A stretch of 64,000 bases of DNA, from assembly GCA_002104985.1 (NCBI GenBank), contig MCGO01000048.1, forward strand, positions 62,001 through 126,000, given 5' to 3'. This stretch comes from Rhizoclosmatium globosum. Taxonomy: Eukaryota; Chytridiomycota; Chytridiomycetes; Chytridiales; Chytriomycetaceae. Made by a program: the position numbers and the translations under genes. Shown in pieces: positions 47,336-57,236 of this stretch (positions are counted from its first letter, which is position 1; every line of letters begins with the position of its first letter). Under the pieces are notes generated by a model. That model was not told the DNA's origin. It saw only the letters and a program-made list of their open reading frames with translations, and made no database searches.

Positions 47336-47493
47336 ATGGAGAGTTAAGGACATTTTTGTGAGTATTTAATAAATTATTATGGTTTGTAAATTTGGTGGCT
47401 GTTGGTCTGGGCTTCAAACGTCAACCCCTTGTCTCAAAATGAAAGAACTTTGGCTGCGAAAAGTTTCAGCCCAAACTGTGATTCTTTGTTGAT

Positions 47494-49079
47494 ATGATAC
47501 AACGGACTCTGACTTTAAGGCCGCTTCAATTCTTGATTCTTGGGATTCTCCACAGCAATTGTGTGCTTGCCTGGGATGTACCCGTCTGACTCTCTCTTAA
47601 ATCAAACCCTCATTCAAGGCTCTCACGCTGGCTTCAATGGCTACAACTACATCCGAATCAACGAATACTGGACACAAGCCACAGCCTGCGACACCAAATC
47701 CGCAGCTATCTGCTACCCCGTCGCGTTACTAGACTCAGCAGAATATCCAATCGGAGGACAGGCTACATACAACAGCCAGAACTTTGTCATGACTGAATTT
47801 GGGGTTTGGATTGGGCTTGGGCCTTGTGTACCTCGCGTTATAACGAGTTCTGGTGTTTCTGGGAATGTGACGGTGTGGGTAGTGGGAAAAGGAGGAATGA
47901 TGATTGTGAAGATTTAGGGTATGATGTTGTTCTTGAGGAACTTGGTAGACGGGGTGTGCAGGTTACAACAACAACGAAAACTAAAAGAGTACGACAACAA
48001 CAAAGAAGACACAACAACAAAAACTAAGACGACTGTAACTACTTCAACAGTAAGTCCTTTAAAATCGCTTACTATATTGATATTTTAATACAAATAGCTG
48101 TTGCCAACTCCGACAATGTTTGCTGGCGCAAACTGCTACTTTCTTCATTCGCTTCCAAAGTCAACCCAAATCACTATTTTGACAGCTCTACAAGCCGCCA
48201 AAGTTCACACTATACGGATTATCATCACGTCATTCTATCAAAACGGGAAAGGAACTGACTCGTTGGGATCAACAGACCTGGAGCTCGGAGCCATTGGAGA
48301 ATATAATGACGGAATCCTACAACAAATTGACGCTCTGATGGCCACCGCTCTTCAGTACCGAATCAAACTCCAAATCACTCTACATGACCGATGGAACCTT
48401 GACAGCACATACGGAATCTGCGACGCGTACTGTCAAGCATTCTGTAACGGCGGAAAAGACCTACAAGGCTTCTACAACAACATCCTCGCCGACACAGCCT
48501 TCGATGCTCGAACCGCCCATATCCTCACCCACAAGAACCCATACCTCGGAAACCGCGCGTGGAAAGACATACCCGAAGCGATCCACGCGTTCGAGATCCA
48601 GAACGACGCGCAGGGGACAAGTAACGGGATAAACCAGTTCACGAACCCGGATTGGTGGTGCTCCCGTGCAACAGAGGTGCGAAAACTGCTTGGGAAAGCG
48701 AATCGGATTTTAGTATCCACGGGGGCGGACAGGATTTCGCGCATTCGTTGGTTGAACAGAATTTCGCGTGTAAAGATGTGGATATAGTTGCGATGCATTC
48801 GTACAAGAACGATATAACTGATTTGACTGTGAATTTGAATTTGTCGGCGCAGTTGGGGAAGTTGCATGGGAAGCGTGTGTATTTGGGAGAGTTTGGGGCG
48901 ATGACGGGGAAAGGGGCGTGGATTGCTCAGGTTGCGCAGGTTGCGAATAAGCTCAAGATTCCTTGGATGCCGTGGGGAGTTTCTAGTGTCTCAATCAACA
49001 ATGACTATGAGTTTTGGACGATGATTGGAATACGTGGGGTCTTTTTAGTCAGTATTCTCAAGCGGCGTTGCTCTATTGA
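47494..49079 (+). CDS. secreted GH5-family glycoside hydrolase (copy 2, without cysteine repeats)
   Basis: Paralogue of copy 1. The best start is ATG at 47494, giving signal peptide MIQRTLTLRPLQFLILGILH; two single-base gaps near 47570 are needed to join it to the N-terminal module NQTLIQGSHAGFNGYNYIRI ... WIGLGPCVP. The six cysteine repeats are absent and a Thr-rich linker goes straight to the catalytic domain after an intron: MFAGANCYFLHSLPKSTQI, ITLHDRWNLD, FEIQNDAQG, IVAMHSYKND and YLGEFGAMTGKG. At the acid/base position copy 1 has NEG while copy 2 has NDA, so the Glu is replaced by Asp. Further one-base gaps lie in the linker, at about 48721 (G run) and 49020. The end is TGA at 49077-49079. 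Confidence 0.72.
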
Positions 49080-49144
49080 CTCTGTTCTTCCTCATAAGTA
49101 AAAGATGTTCGGTATCAAATTGATGGTATCAGTTCTATTGTAAA

Positions 49145-50108
49145 TCACATTTGAGAAACGGAAGGACCATCATCGTCTTCGTCATTCAAAACAGATGAAT
49201 CAGCTGACCGTGAACTAATCTTGTGGATTAAAGTTTCTCGAATCCATGTTAGGATATCTGTTGAAAGTCCAGGTACTGCTGACTCAAGAGACTCCATCAA
49301 TTTATTTTTCGACTGAGTCTCGTCTGTAGTTGATGTGTCAAACTCATCCAATATCGCTTTATGCGATTCCACAAATGCAGCGATGCGACTGAAATCTTTG
49401 TGCTTGTATACTGAAAGACAGGATTCTCGAGTAGATTTGGCTGAATTGTGATTTCCAAAAGCCATTTCGCTTCACGCATAGCCAAGGCAGAAATCAAAGG
49501 AGATGATGGTTGTGACAGAACAAGGATTTCTGAAGCTTCAATGAAGGCTCGGTAATCACGAGCCCGAACTTTCAAGTAATGAGGCAGTTGGTTCAGAGCA
49601 CGAGCATAGAAACCCAGTTTCTTGAGTAGCTGAATATGAAATAGAAAGCTTCCCGCAGTAGTTTGAGTCGGATGGGACAGATTGACATCTTCACAAGCTT
49701 CCAGAATGTCCAACGCAGATTCCAAGTTTCCAAGGCGTACCTCTGAGCGTGCAGCAATATCACATATTTCAAGACAAGAAACTTCTTGTCACGTTTTCTG
49801 TTTTCAGCAAGCCATGACCGTGCAATAGCAGTAGATTGATATTTCCCCAACATAAACTCTCGTTCCACGAGTGATTGAATGTTTGAAGGATTGAGTTTGT
49901 TTCCATTGAATATAGCAGCAAAAGAGGATGAATCCATGTTCTTCAGGGCTTCATCAGCCGCCTCTGACACAAACAGTCCATCCTTCGCAAGTGGAAGTGG
50001 ATACGAAGAAACAGTCACGTGCCGCGGAGGTGCCGTTGACGCATCCGAAAAGAGATCGTCGTCGAATCCGTCGAGTGAGAAAACGGAGGATGAATCATCG
50101 GTTGCCAT
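49145..50108 (-). CDS. unidentified helical (TPR-like) protein
   Basis: Family not recognised. Start MATDDSSSVFSLDGFDDDLF at 50108. The protein is about 315 aa after two one-base corrections in A runs (near 49768 and 49465), which join three overlapping frames into one. The N-terminus is acidic and Ser-rich; the middle is amphipathic helices with TPR-like spacing (RLGNLESALDILEACED, LLKKLGFYARALNQLPHYL, YRAFIEASEILVL). The C-terminal helical part is ILTWIRETLIHKISSRS, with an acidic end. No signal peptide or membrane segment. Divergent from RPB11 with 58 bp between start codons, so probably constitutively expressed. A peroxisomal or proteasome-type TPR adaptor is possible but unsupported. Confidence 0.6.
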
Positions 50109-50166
50109 TTTGGTGGTTGTTGTTGTTTTTGAAGAAGAAAAAAGAAGAAGAAAGAAAGAAGAGACA

Positions 50167-50939
50167 ATGGTTTGTTCTTCTTTCCCTGGACCGACTCGTC
50201 TGACTCACCTTCTCTTTTCTCTTTCGCAACTAGAACAACAATCAACCAGACAGACATGAACTGTTTCTGATTCCAGATGGAATGGAGAAGGGTGTGTTTT
50301 GCTGTTTGCCTCCTAGTACTTGCACTCGAACACTAACCCCCTCTCTCACCAGTCTCAATGCAGAAAGACTCAAAGATCCCAAATGCTGCTACATTTACCG
50401 TCCTCAAAGAAGACCATACCCTCGCTAACCTTCTGAGAGCGTGAGTCTTGTCTCGAACTCCTCCACACACCACCCTTCTTCAGTCCCCATACGCAGCGAG
50501 CATATAACATGAGCAGCGGAATACAAACAATTTGCATGAGAGTCGTTGGAATGTACCGCCAGTCGAGAGATAATCGAGATGTGTGCGCAGCCTGCAGAAC
50601 AAACATCAAACTCAGAGGTCAACAATCTACATAACACTCATTGACATATAATAATCATAGACAACTCCTCAAAAATCCAAAAGTTCTCTTTGCTGGCTAC
50701 AAAATTCCTCACCCTCTTGAGCACACTTTCATTTTGAAGATTCAAACTACACCCGACACAAATCCCCTCGACGTATTTATCCTCGAATCTGCAAATATTA
50801 TTCGCGAGCTTGGCGATTTGAACAAAAAGTTTCAGGTGAGTCCATTGAGTGAACTCGAGAGGGCTGGATGCTCGATTTGCATGATTGGATGGAGACTCGC
50901 AGCCAGTGTGAACTTCAAGAGGAAATTGAGGGAAACTAG
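50167..50939 (+). CDS. RPB11: RNA polymerase II subunit RPB11
   Basis: Small alpha-like subunit forming the RPB3-RPB11 assembly platform of RNA polymerase II. The start is a one-codon exon (ATG at 50167) spliced by GTTTGT...AACTAG to NNNQPDRHELFLIPDGMEK. Next comes KVSMQKDSKIPNAATFTVLK, EDHTLANLLRA and, after another intron, QLLKNPKVLFAGYKIPHPLE and FILKIQTTPDTNPLDVF with IIRELGDLNKKFQ. These blocks are diagnostic of RPB11. The last exon is inferred: acceptor CAGCCAG gives CELQEEIEGN and a stop at 50939, similar to the usual short acidic C-terminus. Reading through without that intron would give an unrelated tail to about 51015. About 120 aa, the family length. Confidence 0.85.
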
Positions 50940-51267
50940 TAACAACGCATGGGAGTCGGAAGGTTTAAGCCTGGTCATCAGTTCTCAGCGTTTCTTAGCG
51001 TTTTACAACAAGTAACATGGCCATGCCCTTTGTATACACCAATATTCATACTAATGATATGAATAAATAGAACCAACTCACGTTACATGGATTGGACAGT
51101 GGCGATTTCGGTGCTTCGAGTCGAATGGACTTCTAATAAATGTACATTCATCTGCCAAAGCTGTGCCTTATCTTCAATTTCTTGTGGTGAAATTACCTTG
51201 ACGACCTGCGACAAAGTGCCGTAAGTCTTCCCCTTTCATAAATAGTTTTGATAGCAAATGTTTCCAA
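50940..51267. other. intergenic, no gene seen
   Basis: About 330 bp between RPB11 and the tRNA pair. Contains an AATAAA-like motif near 51063; no other signal found. Confidence 0.4.
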
Positions 51268-51340
51268 GCCTAGCTAGCTCAATCGGTAGAGCGTGAGACT
51301 CTTAATCTCAAGGTTGTGGGTTCGACCCCCACGTTGGGCT
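51268..51340 (+). tRNA. tRNA-Lys (CTT)
   Basis: 73 nt, no intron. Acceptor GCCTAGC / GTTGGGC, D-arm GCTC...GAGC, anticodon stem TGAGA/TCTCA with loop CTCTTAA, T-arm GTGGGTTCGACCCCCAC. It ends four bases before tRNA-Val. Confidence 0.93.
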
Positions 51341-51344
51341 TGCC

Positions 51345-51418
51345 GTTCTCGTGGTGTAGTAGGTTATCACACCAGTCTAACACACTGGTGGTCCCCAGTT
51401 CGAACCTGGGCGAGAACA
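51345..51418 (+). tRNA. tRNA-Val (AAC)
   Basis: 74 nt, no intron. Acceptor GTTCTCG / CGAGAAC, anticodon stem CCAGT/ACTGG with loop CTAACAC, T-arm CCCAGTTCGAACCTGGG. Only 4 bp after tRNA-Lys, so the two are probably made as one precursor. TTTTCTCC just downstream could terminate Pol III. Confidence 0.93.
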
Positions 51419-51569
51419 TTTTCTCCTTCATTTTTCGTGACTAGTTTCATGCCGCAACCGATTCTTTGCTGAGAATTTTCTTTTTTTCGCTTTATATGAA
51501 TTCGTGTCTCTAATTCAGTTCAGTCAAAAAAGGGGAAGTGAACAAAGAAAACTGTTTACTGCTTCAACT

Positions 51570-53225
51570 CTATTTCTTCTTCTTTCCTCCTTTTCCTCCT
51601 TTCTTTCCTTTAGCTGTGCCTTTTCCACTTGCCTTCTTTTTAAGATCTCTACGAGCTTTCCATCCGCGGAAGATGGCTTGAATCAATGTCGCTGCTTCGT
51701 TCATATGCTTCATCTTCTTTTGGTAAGCAATTTGCTCCTCTTGCTTGATACGACGTTCCTCCATGATCCTGTCGTACTCCTTTTGAAGTTCATTGTATCG
51801 GGCTTGGAGCTCGTCTAGTTGGGCCTTCTCTTCGGTGTAGATTGTCTGAATATTGAGAGAAGATCAATACTTACTCTGTGTTGAGGATTGTTTAAGAGGT
51901 GCTTACAGTGATATCTTCCAACTCATTCTGCTTCTCGGACATGTCTTGATCGTATTTGTGAATCCAGTTTTCGACTTCACTCTCTACTTTGAACTTTTTC
52001 TTACGGAGCAAGGCTTCTTCTTCACGGTCCTTCTTGATCATATCTTGCAGCTCTTCGGTGAGCTTCGCTATCTCTGCTTTCATGTTGATTTCCTTGTAAT
52101 TGGTTTAGACCTAAGATAGTTTTATGATAGAAATTCCACTGACTGACCTTGTCTTTAGCAAGTTGAAGTTCTTGGTCTTCCTTTTGCTTCGAACGAGACT
52201 CCAAGCGTTTGGTTGTGTCTTCAGCTTGTTGCTTTATGTCTCGAAGCTCCTCTGATTTATGTTTAGAAAAGTCTTCCGTCACAAGATTGCAAACCTTTTA
52301 GTCGTCGGATAGTTTCGTTGCGCTTACTGACTTCTGCTGATCGCTCTTTCTTGGCCTTTTCCAACTCTTCCTTTAGAAGTCTCACCTCATTACTTGTCTA
52401 TTCGCTATGTTAATAAAACGCAATAAAATCAATGAACTAATGTCACCTTCTGTTCTTTTGCAATAATGACGCTCAACTGATCTTGTTTCGCTTTCTCTTC
52501 TTCCACGCTTGTCTTGAGTCGCTCGTAAACCAAAACCTTTACTTCCTGCAAAAGCCCCTCAAACTGCAAAATATTGTTTGGTTTCGTTGACTTGAGGTAT
52601 CTCAATTTGGCAATCAAGGGTGGGTTTTGGAGAAAGTGACGACAAACAGTCCTTGTGCTAATACGGAGCTGTTTCGCGGTCTCTTTGACTTCAGCCTAGA
52701 ATAAACGTATATTTGGCATAAAATCGCAGCAGAAATGTATTTTAAGCAACGTACGTCAGGGGCTCGACCTTCGACTAAATTCCTATACTTTGCTTCCAAT
52801 AACTTATATTCCTATTGCAGTTATGCGTTTACTAACACTGATAATATGAGTGAAGATCGATAACTTACACCGATATACGCGACAGTCTCAGCCGCAAAGA
52901 CTGTTGACACGCGACGATCTACCTCATCAGGCAACATCCCAATCACCATAACTTTCCTCTGCGCCTCCTGCAGTACACTCATGATTCTCTGCGCCTCCAC
53001 GTTGATTAGTTTTCCAGTTAATTGAGAGTCGTCAATCACACCAGATTGTGATTGTTGAGGTAGGTTGGGGAGGATGGACGATGGCCCGTTTCCGTGGCTA
53101 TTATTATGGGATTGTTGAACTGATGAGGCGCGTCGGATTTGGCCTCCTGCTATTGAGGCGCGACTGTTTGTGGCACCAATGGGCGGAAGGGGTGGCTCCT
53201 TTGGGAAGGACGCCGTGTTCATCAT
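51570..53225 (-). CDS. DRC10: dynein regulatory complex subunit 10 (IQCD-like)
   Basis: Axonemal nexin-DRC protein with coiled coil and a C-terminal IQ motif. Start MMNTASFPKEPPLPPIG at 53225. A disordered N-terminus is followed by the family block LINVEAQRIMSVLQEAQRKV and LPDEVDRRVSTVFAAETVAY. Coiled-coil exons follow (EYKLLEAKYRNLVEG, LQFEGLLQEVKVLVYERLK, EVRLLKEELEKAKKERSAEV, IAKLTEELQDMIKKD, VENWIHKYDQDMSEKQNELE). The IQ motif is ATLIQAIFRGWKARRDLKKK and the tail is Lys/Gly-rich. Eight or so short introns, all in phase. Together with ODAD3 and dynein-2 LIC this is the third ciliary gene in the window. Identification rests on the IQCD-type N-terminal block and domain order. Confidence 0.8.
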
Positions 53226-53595
53226 CTTTGGCGAGCAACGACAATATTGATACAGCTGAAACAGTTGGGTCGTTTATCGGTGGGGCTACGTTCTTGATTC
53301 GAAGAGGATTGACCAGGTTTCTTTGTTAGAGACAATTTTCTTTTCATTTCTCCTTCTACTTAAATTAAAATTAGTTATTTAAGAGGCTCGTAGAGAATTC
53401 GAGGTTTTGGTTATAGGGTGTATTGAAGTTCCACTGATATTTTACGCTTCATGAGAAACCCTTATTCACTTGTTCCCACTGTCGACAATAGGACAAGAAT
53501 AATTAAGTTTATTTTGCGTAAAGGAAATATTGAGGACTTGTATGAACTCTGAGTGTTCTCGCGGTAATCTTGGTTCGAATTGTCTTCTTTCTGTG
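53226..53595. other. intergenic, no gene seen
   Basis: About 370 bp between two divergently oriented genes (DRC10 minus, unidentified gene plus). AT-rich, no recognisable motif; it must contain both promoters. Confidence 0.4.
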
Positions 53596-55808
53596 ATGGA
53601 CACTGTCCTTCAACTACTCCTCGACCTTGAAGATGCAACTAATCCGACAGATTGGATTCTTTTTACAGATCAGATAGCAATCGAGTTAAGTTGCAGCGCT
53701 GTCTATCGAGTTCACTGACAACAAACAGATGTCAACTGAATGAAGTCCAACAAAACCTGCTCATGAACGAACAAGTCGACGCCATTGAATTCTATGTTAC
53801 ACACTTGATCGTACTATATCTTCTTCATGACCTCGTCTATGAGAGGAAATGTGGGTGATTGAAGAAGATTCCCCTCATAACTGACGCTTCAATACCAGAT
53901 ACCAAGAATATTCTGCAATAGTCTCGTTATTCGTCCCAAACGCTGGCGGTGAGCTCACATAGCGACCCATTTCAGGTCTTTGGGTTGATGACAAAGAAGA
54001 TCAAGATTCAACTTGAACGCAGTAAGGGCTTCACTACATGCAGAATTAATGTTCTAAATCGCCTTTGTCGCAGGCAAACGTGTCAATTCTTGCTTGTCAT
54101 CCCTCCAACGTGATTCTTCGATGTTTCGACGTCATCCACTCAGAATCTTCATCCAACGATGGAGTCATGACTGAAGGGACACATACGGCGCTCGCGAAAA
54201 CTTTAAAAATTATATTCGGGATGCTGTTGCATTCTGTGAATGATCGGAGGTTGTGACAATGTTGACGTCGCTGAAGTGGAACGGATGGACAGTTGCCGAT
54301 ACTCTGTACATTCTGGCTCATACCATTCTTAATGATCGCTTGTGTGATTACACTAGGTCAATATTTTGGTTACTACTATCTCTTGGATTCCACCTGTATG
54401 TTGCTCAATCTTTCTTGAATGAGAGTGTTAATTTATCAACCAGGTCCGGGAATGAAACTCTTATCCTATCAGCTTATTGTATTATATTCGAGGGACAAAG
54501 CCGTCTCTGAATCCCCGGGTCTTCTTTGACAATGTAACGGAGAAGACAACAATCCTCCGATCACTTCAAGAGTCAATCAATCCTGCAATAGACCTACTAC
54601 AACAAAGAAACGATATTTTTTACGCCTCGAAAATATTGAAGCTTATGTATGTTCCCAACAAGTGTGTGGTTATATTTATTGATTAATTGTAGGACTTTAC
54701 GTTCCCAAACTGTCACGAAACATCCACTTTATCATACAATCATTCAGAGTTTATATGAATTTGTATTGGAGCTTAAAGTCAGGGTAGGGATATCTACGTA
54801 TCTTTTAATGTGCTTACATCGTCTGTTAGGCTTTGAAAATAACAAAGCGTCAAAAGTCTCGTACAGTTCGAATTCAATTCAGAAGACAAAACTCTCTTAG
54901 TTTCAGTAGATACCCTTCTATCTTCTCATTTTGTTTGTGACGGACTTGACTTTATCATACAAACTGTTGAAAAGTCGACTAAAGTATTGCCAGAGAATCG
55001 AACGAACCGGTCTTCTTTGGGGCTTGCACGAATATTCTGTGAAGTATCATTCTCGATCCGGATCTTGGAACAGTCTCGTATGCTGAATACATGTCTAGTA
55101 CATGAAATTAAAGAAAGAGAGAGCGACAATCAATCAATAGCAAGCATTAAGTCATTGGCATTATTTATAAGCTCGGAATCTGCGAACGCATCGTGTCCAT
55201 ATTCCACAGCACTCTTGGATCAATCATCACATTATTTGGAAAATTCTATGGAGAACCGCGAAACTGGAGATTGATTCCGTTTTGTATGAAACTACTTGAC
55301 AACAGAGATGTGGCTACTTTGATCCCAACGGACTCAAGTATTGATTTGATGGAGCCCCCCAGTCCCGGATGTTAAGAACACTTATTTCAATAATGCGCCA
55401 TACTACCGAGGTCTTGAAAATGTTTCTGAACGATTACAAGGATCGAAATCGATATCAGCGCGCCAGATCGGCTGTACCGTTAAAACTGAATACTCCCGTC
55501 AGTGGAGACACTGAACGTGCAAGTTGGAGTGCGCAAAGCTCCGATTTGTATCTTCAGAATGAAATGAATAACCTCAATCGCGTGTCAATTGAACATTTTA
55601 TTGGAAATGGTCTGCATCATATACTCTTTGACTTGTGTTAACCACTTCCACAGACTTATCGTCACTTGTGGCAGATCTTCAAAGTTTCATGGCTAAATGT
55701 GACCAGAACTTGCCCATTATATCTGAGCTGAAAGAATTTGTTATCTTTCTCTGTACTGAGGTTATGCCCTCAGTATCAAACTTGGTCAAGAAGTCAATCC
55801 AGCTTTAG
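53596..55808 (+). CDS. unidentified helical-repeat protein
   Basis: Family not recognised. Proposed start MDTVLQLLLDLEDATNPTDW at 53596; the end is KKSIQL and TAG at 55806-55808. Between them many short exons read as amphipathic helices (NEVQQNLLMNEQVDAIEFYV, TVADTLYILAHTILNDRLCD, PLYHTIIQSLYEFVLELKVR, FHSTLGSIITLFGKFYGEP, LLRTLISIMRHTTEVLKMFL), as in HEAT/ARM-type scaffolds. Exon joins were not all resolved, and at least one frame change near 55185 may be another one-base error. No catalytic motif, signal peptide or membrane segment. Codon use looks like the neighbours, and the similar helix spacing along 2.2 kb supports a single gene of about 600 aa. Confidence 0.5.
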
Positions 55809-55961
55809 CACTATCTACAATACGATCAAAACGGCTGAATCCTCTTCCTCCGTTGCCAAGTATAAAATAAAGTAAAGTTCTAATTACACCTTCTGAATTA
55901 TCTCGTGCCAACAAGTGGCCAAGTCACCACTCAACTCACCAATAGAGCGACAACAAAAACA

Positions 55962-56033
55962 TAGCACCGGCACGTTTCGATCGTGCGACCTCTGAGTTAT
56001 GAGCCCAGCGATCTTCCGCTGATCTACGGTGCT
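55962..56033 (-). tRNA. initiator tRNA-Met (CAT), second copy
   Basis: Reverse complement of the 72-nt gene at 40441-40512, identical across the whole tRNA. Flanks differ, so only the tRNA unit is shared. Confidence 0.93.
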
Positions 56034-57236
56034 ATTCGTTTCCTGTGAATGTTTTATGCCTTCTATTGGAAATTAAAACAATATTCACACTTGCTCTCTC
56101 TCTATCCGTCAATGTTTTACGTGACAAAATCCGAGAAAACAAAGATTTGCGGGTATGCAATTCAGATACGTTTCTCTCCAGTGGGAAAGTTGAACAAATG
56201 TTTGACGATGATACTGGGGGTTGCTATCCGACAGACGGAATAAATTTATTTTCATACTGTTTTAAATGTGATTATTTGATGGAGGAAGTCGGCTTTCCAA
56301 CAAAAGAAAACCTGGCAAAGGAATTACGTTTGTGAAACTCGTCGTTGGCCCTGGCTGCAGCTACCCACTGCAACCCATTGGATCTATTCGCGCAAAGTTT
56401 AGACCTATGCAACGTACACTGTTCCTCTGCTTTATTGTAAGGACACTCAACCGCCTTGTCCTTAACCTCCTAACATGACACACCTTCTTTTCCTCTTCTA
56501 CCCAACAGTTCTGATTATTTGTTTAACTTCTTCAGCTTGATATGTTTAAAGATTTCTTCAGGTTACCTTCTTCTTCACACACGAACGACTGTTGGCGGAT
56601 GGGTCTGGAAGAATTGTCAGCTCCAACCTGCCTCAAGAAGGTACACTGTTCTCTTTCACTTGATACCTGTCAGTCTTCCCGTAATCTCATTAATCTTCTA
56701 TACAAGCTTAATATAATAGCGTGATCGGTCTCGCTTCTGCAGTTAAATCTGTTCTCTTTACCCTCACTCTTTTTTTCACTTCCCTCACTCGATGTGGTGC
56801 ACTTGCAATTCTTTGCTCGTTAGTGCTATCTCGTAGTAGAATTCAATACAGTATTACGGAATACGAGGATACTATGGGAATATTCTTTTTCTCCCACTAC
56901 CTATTTTTCATTATATCTTGACGTATAGCAGCAGTGTGATGTTATCACATCGCTGTAATATCGAGCGCAGGTATACCCTTTCGTATGTGCTTGCACTGTA
57001 AATCGCGAGTCTGCCGCGCGAGTTTTAAATCGACGAATTGTGGAAAACCGTTCCAAGTTTGTCGTCGAATGGTGGCTCTGGGTTACTTGTTGAAGTCTGT
57101 GGAATAAATAAATTATATCTTAATTGTATTGATTTATTGGAGAATCGAATTCCATTGTTGTGTTTATTCTGAGTTCTTGAAAACAAACCAAGCCGCGCAC
57201 ACCAACCAACCAACCAACCAACCAAGTCTTCAACCA
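56034..57236. other. mostly non-coding stretch
   Basis: About 1.2 kb between tRNA-iMet and PLAA. One plus-strand frame of 96 codons (56045-56335) has no recognisable motif. T/C-rich stretches at 56500-56900 could be long UTR or decayed sequence. CCAA repeats lie just before the PLAA start (57200-57225). Confidence 0.35.

Noticed and set aside
56045..56335. 96-codon plus-strand frame next to tRNA-iMet
   Set aside because: No family resemblance and no supporting splice structure; kept only as a note in the intergenic entry.
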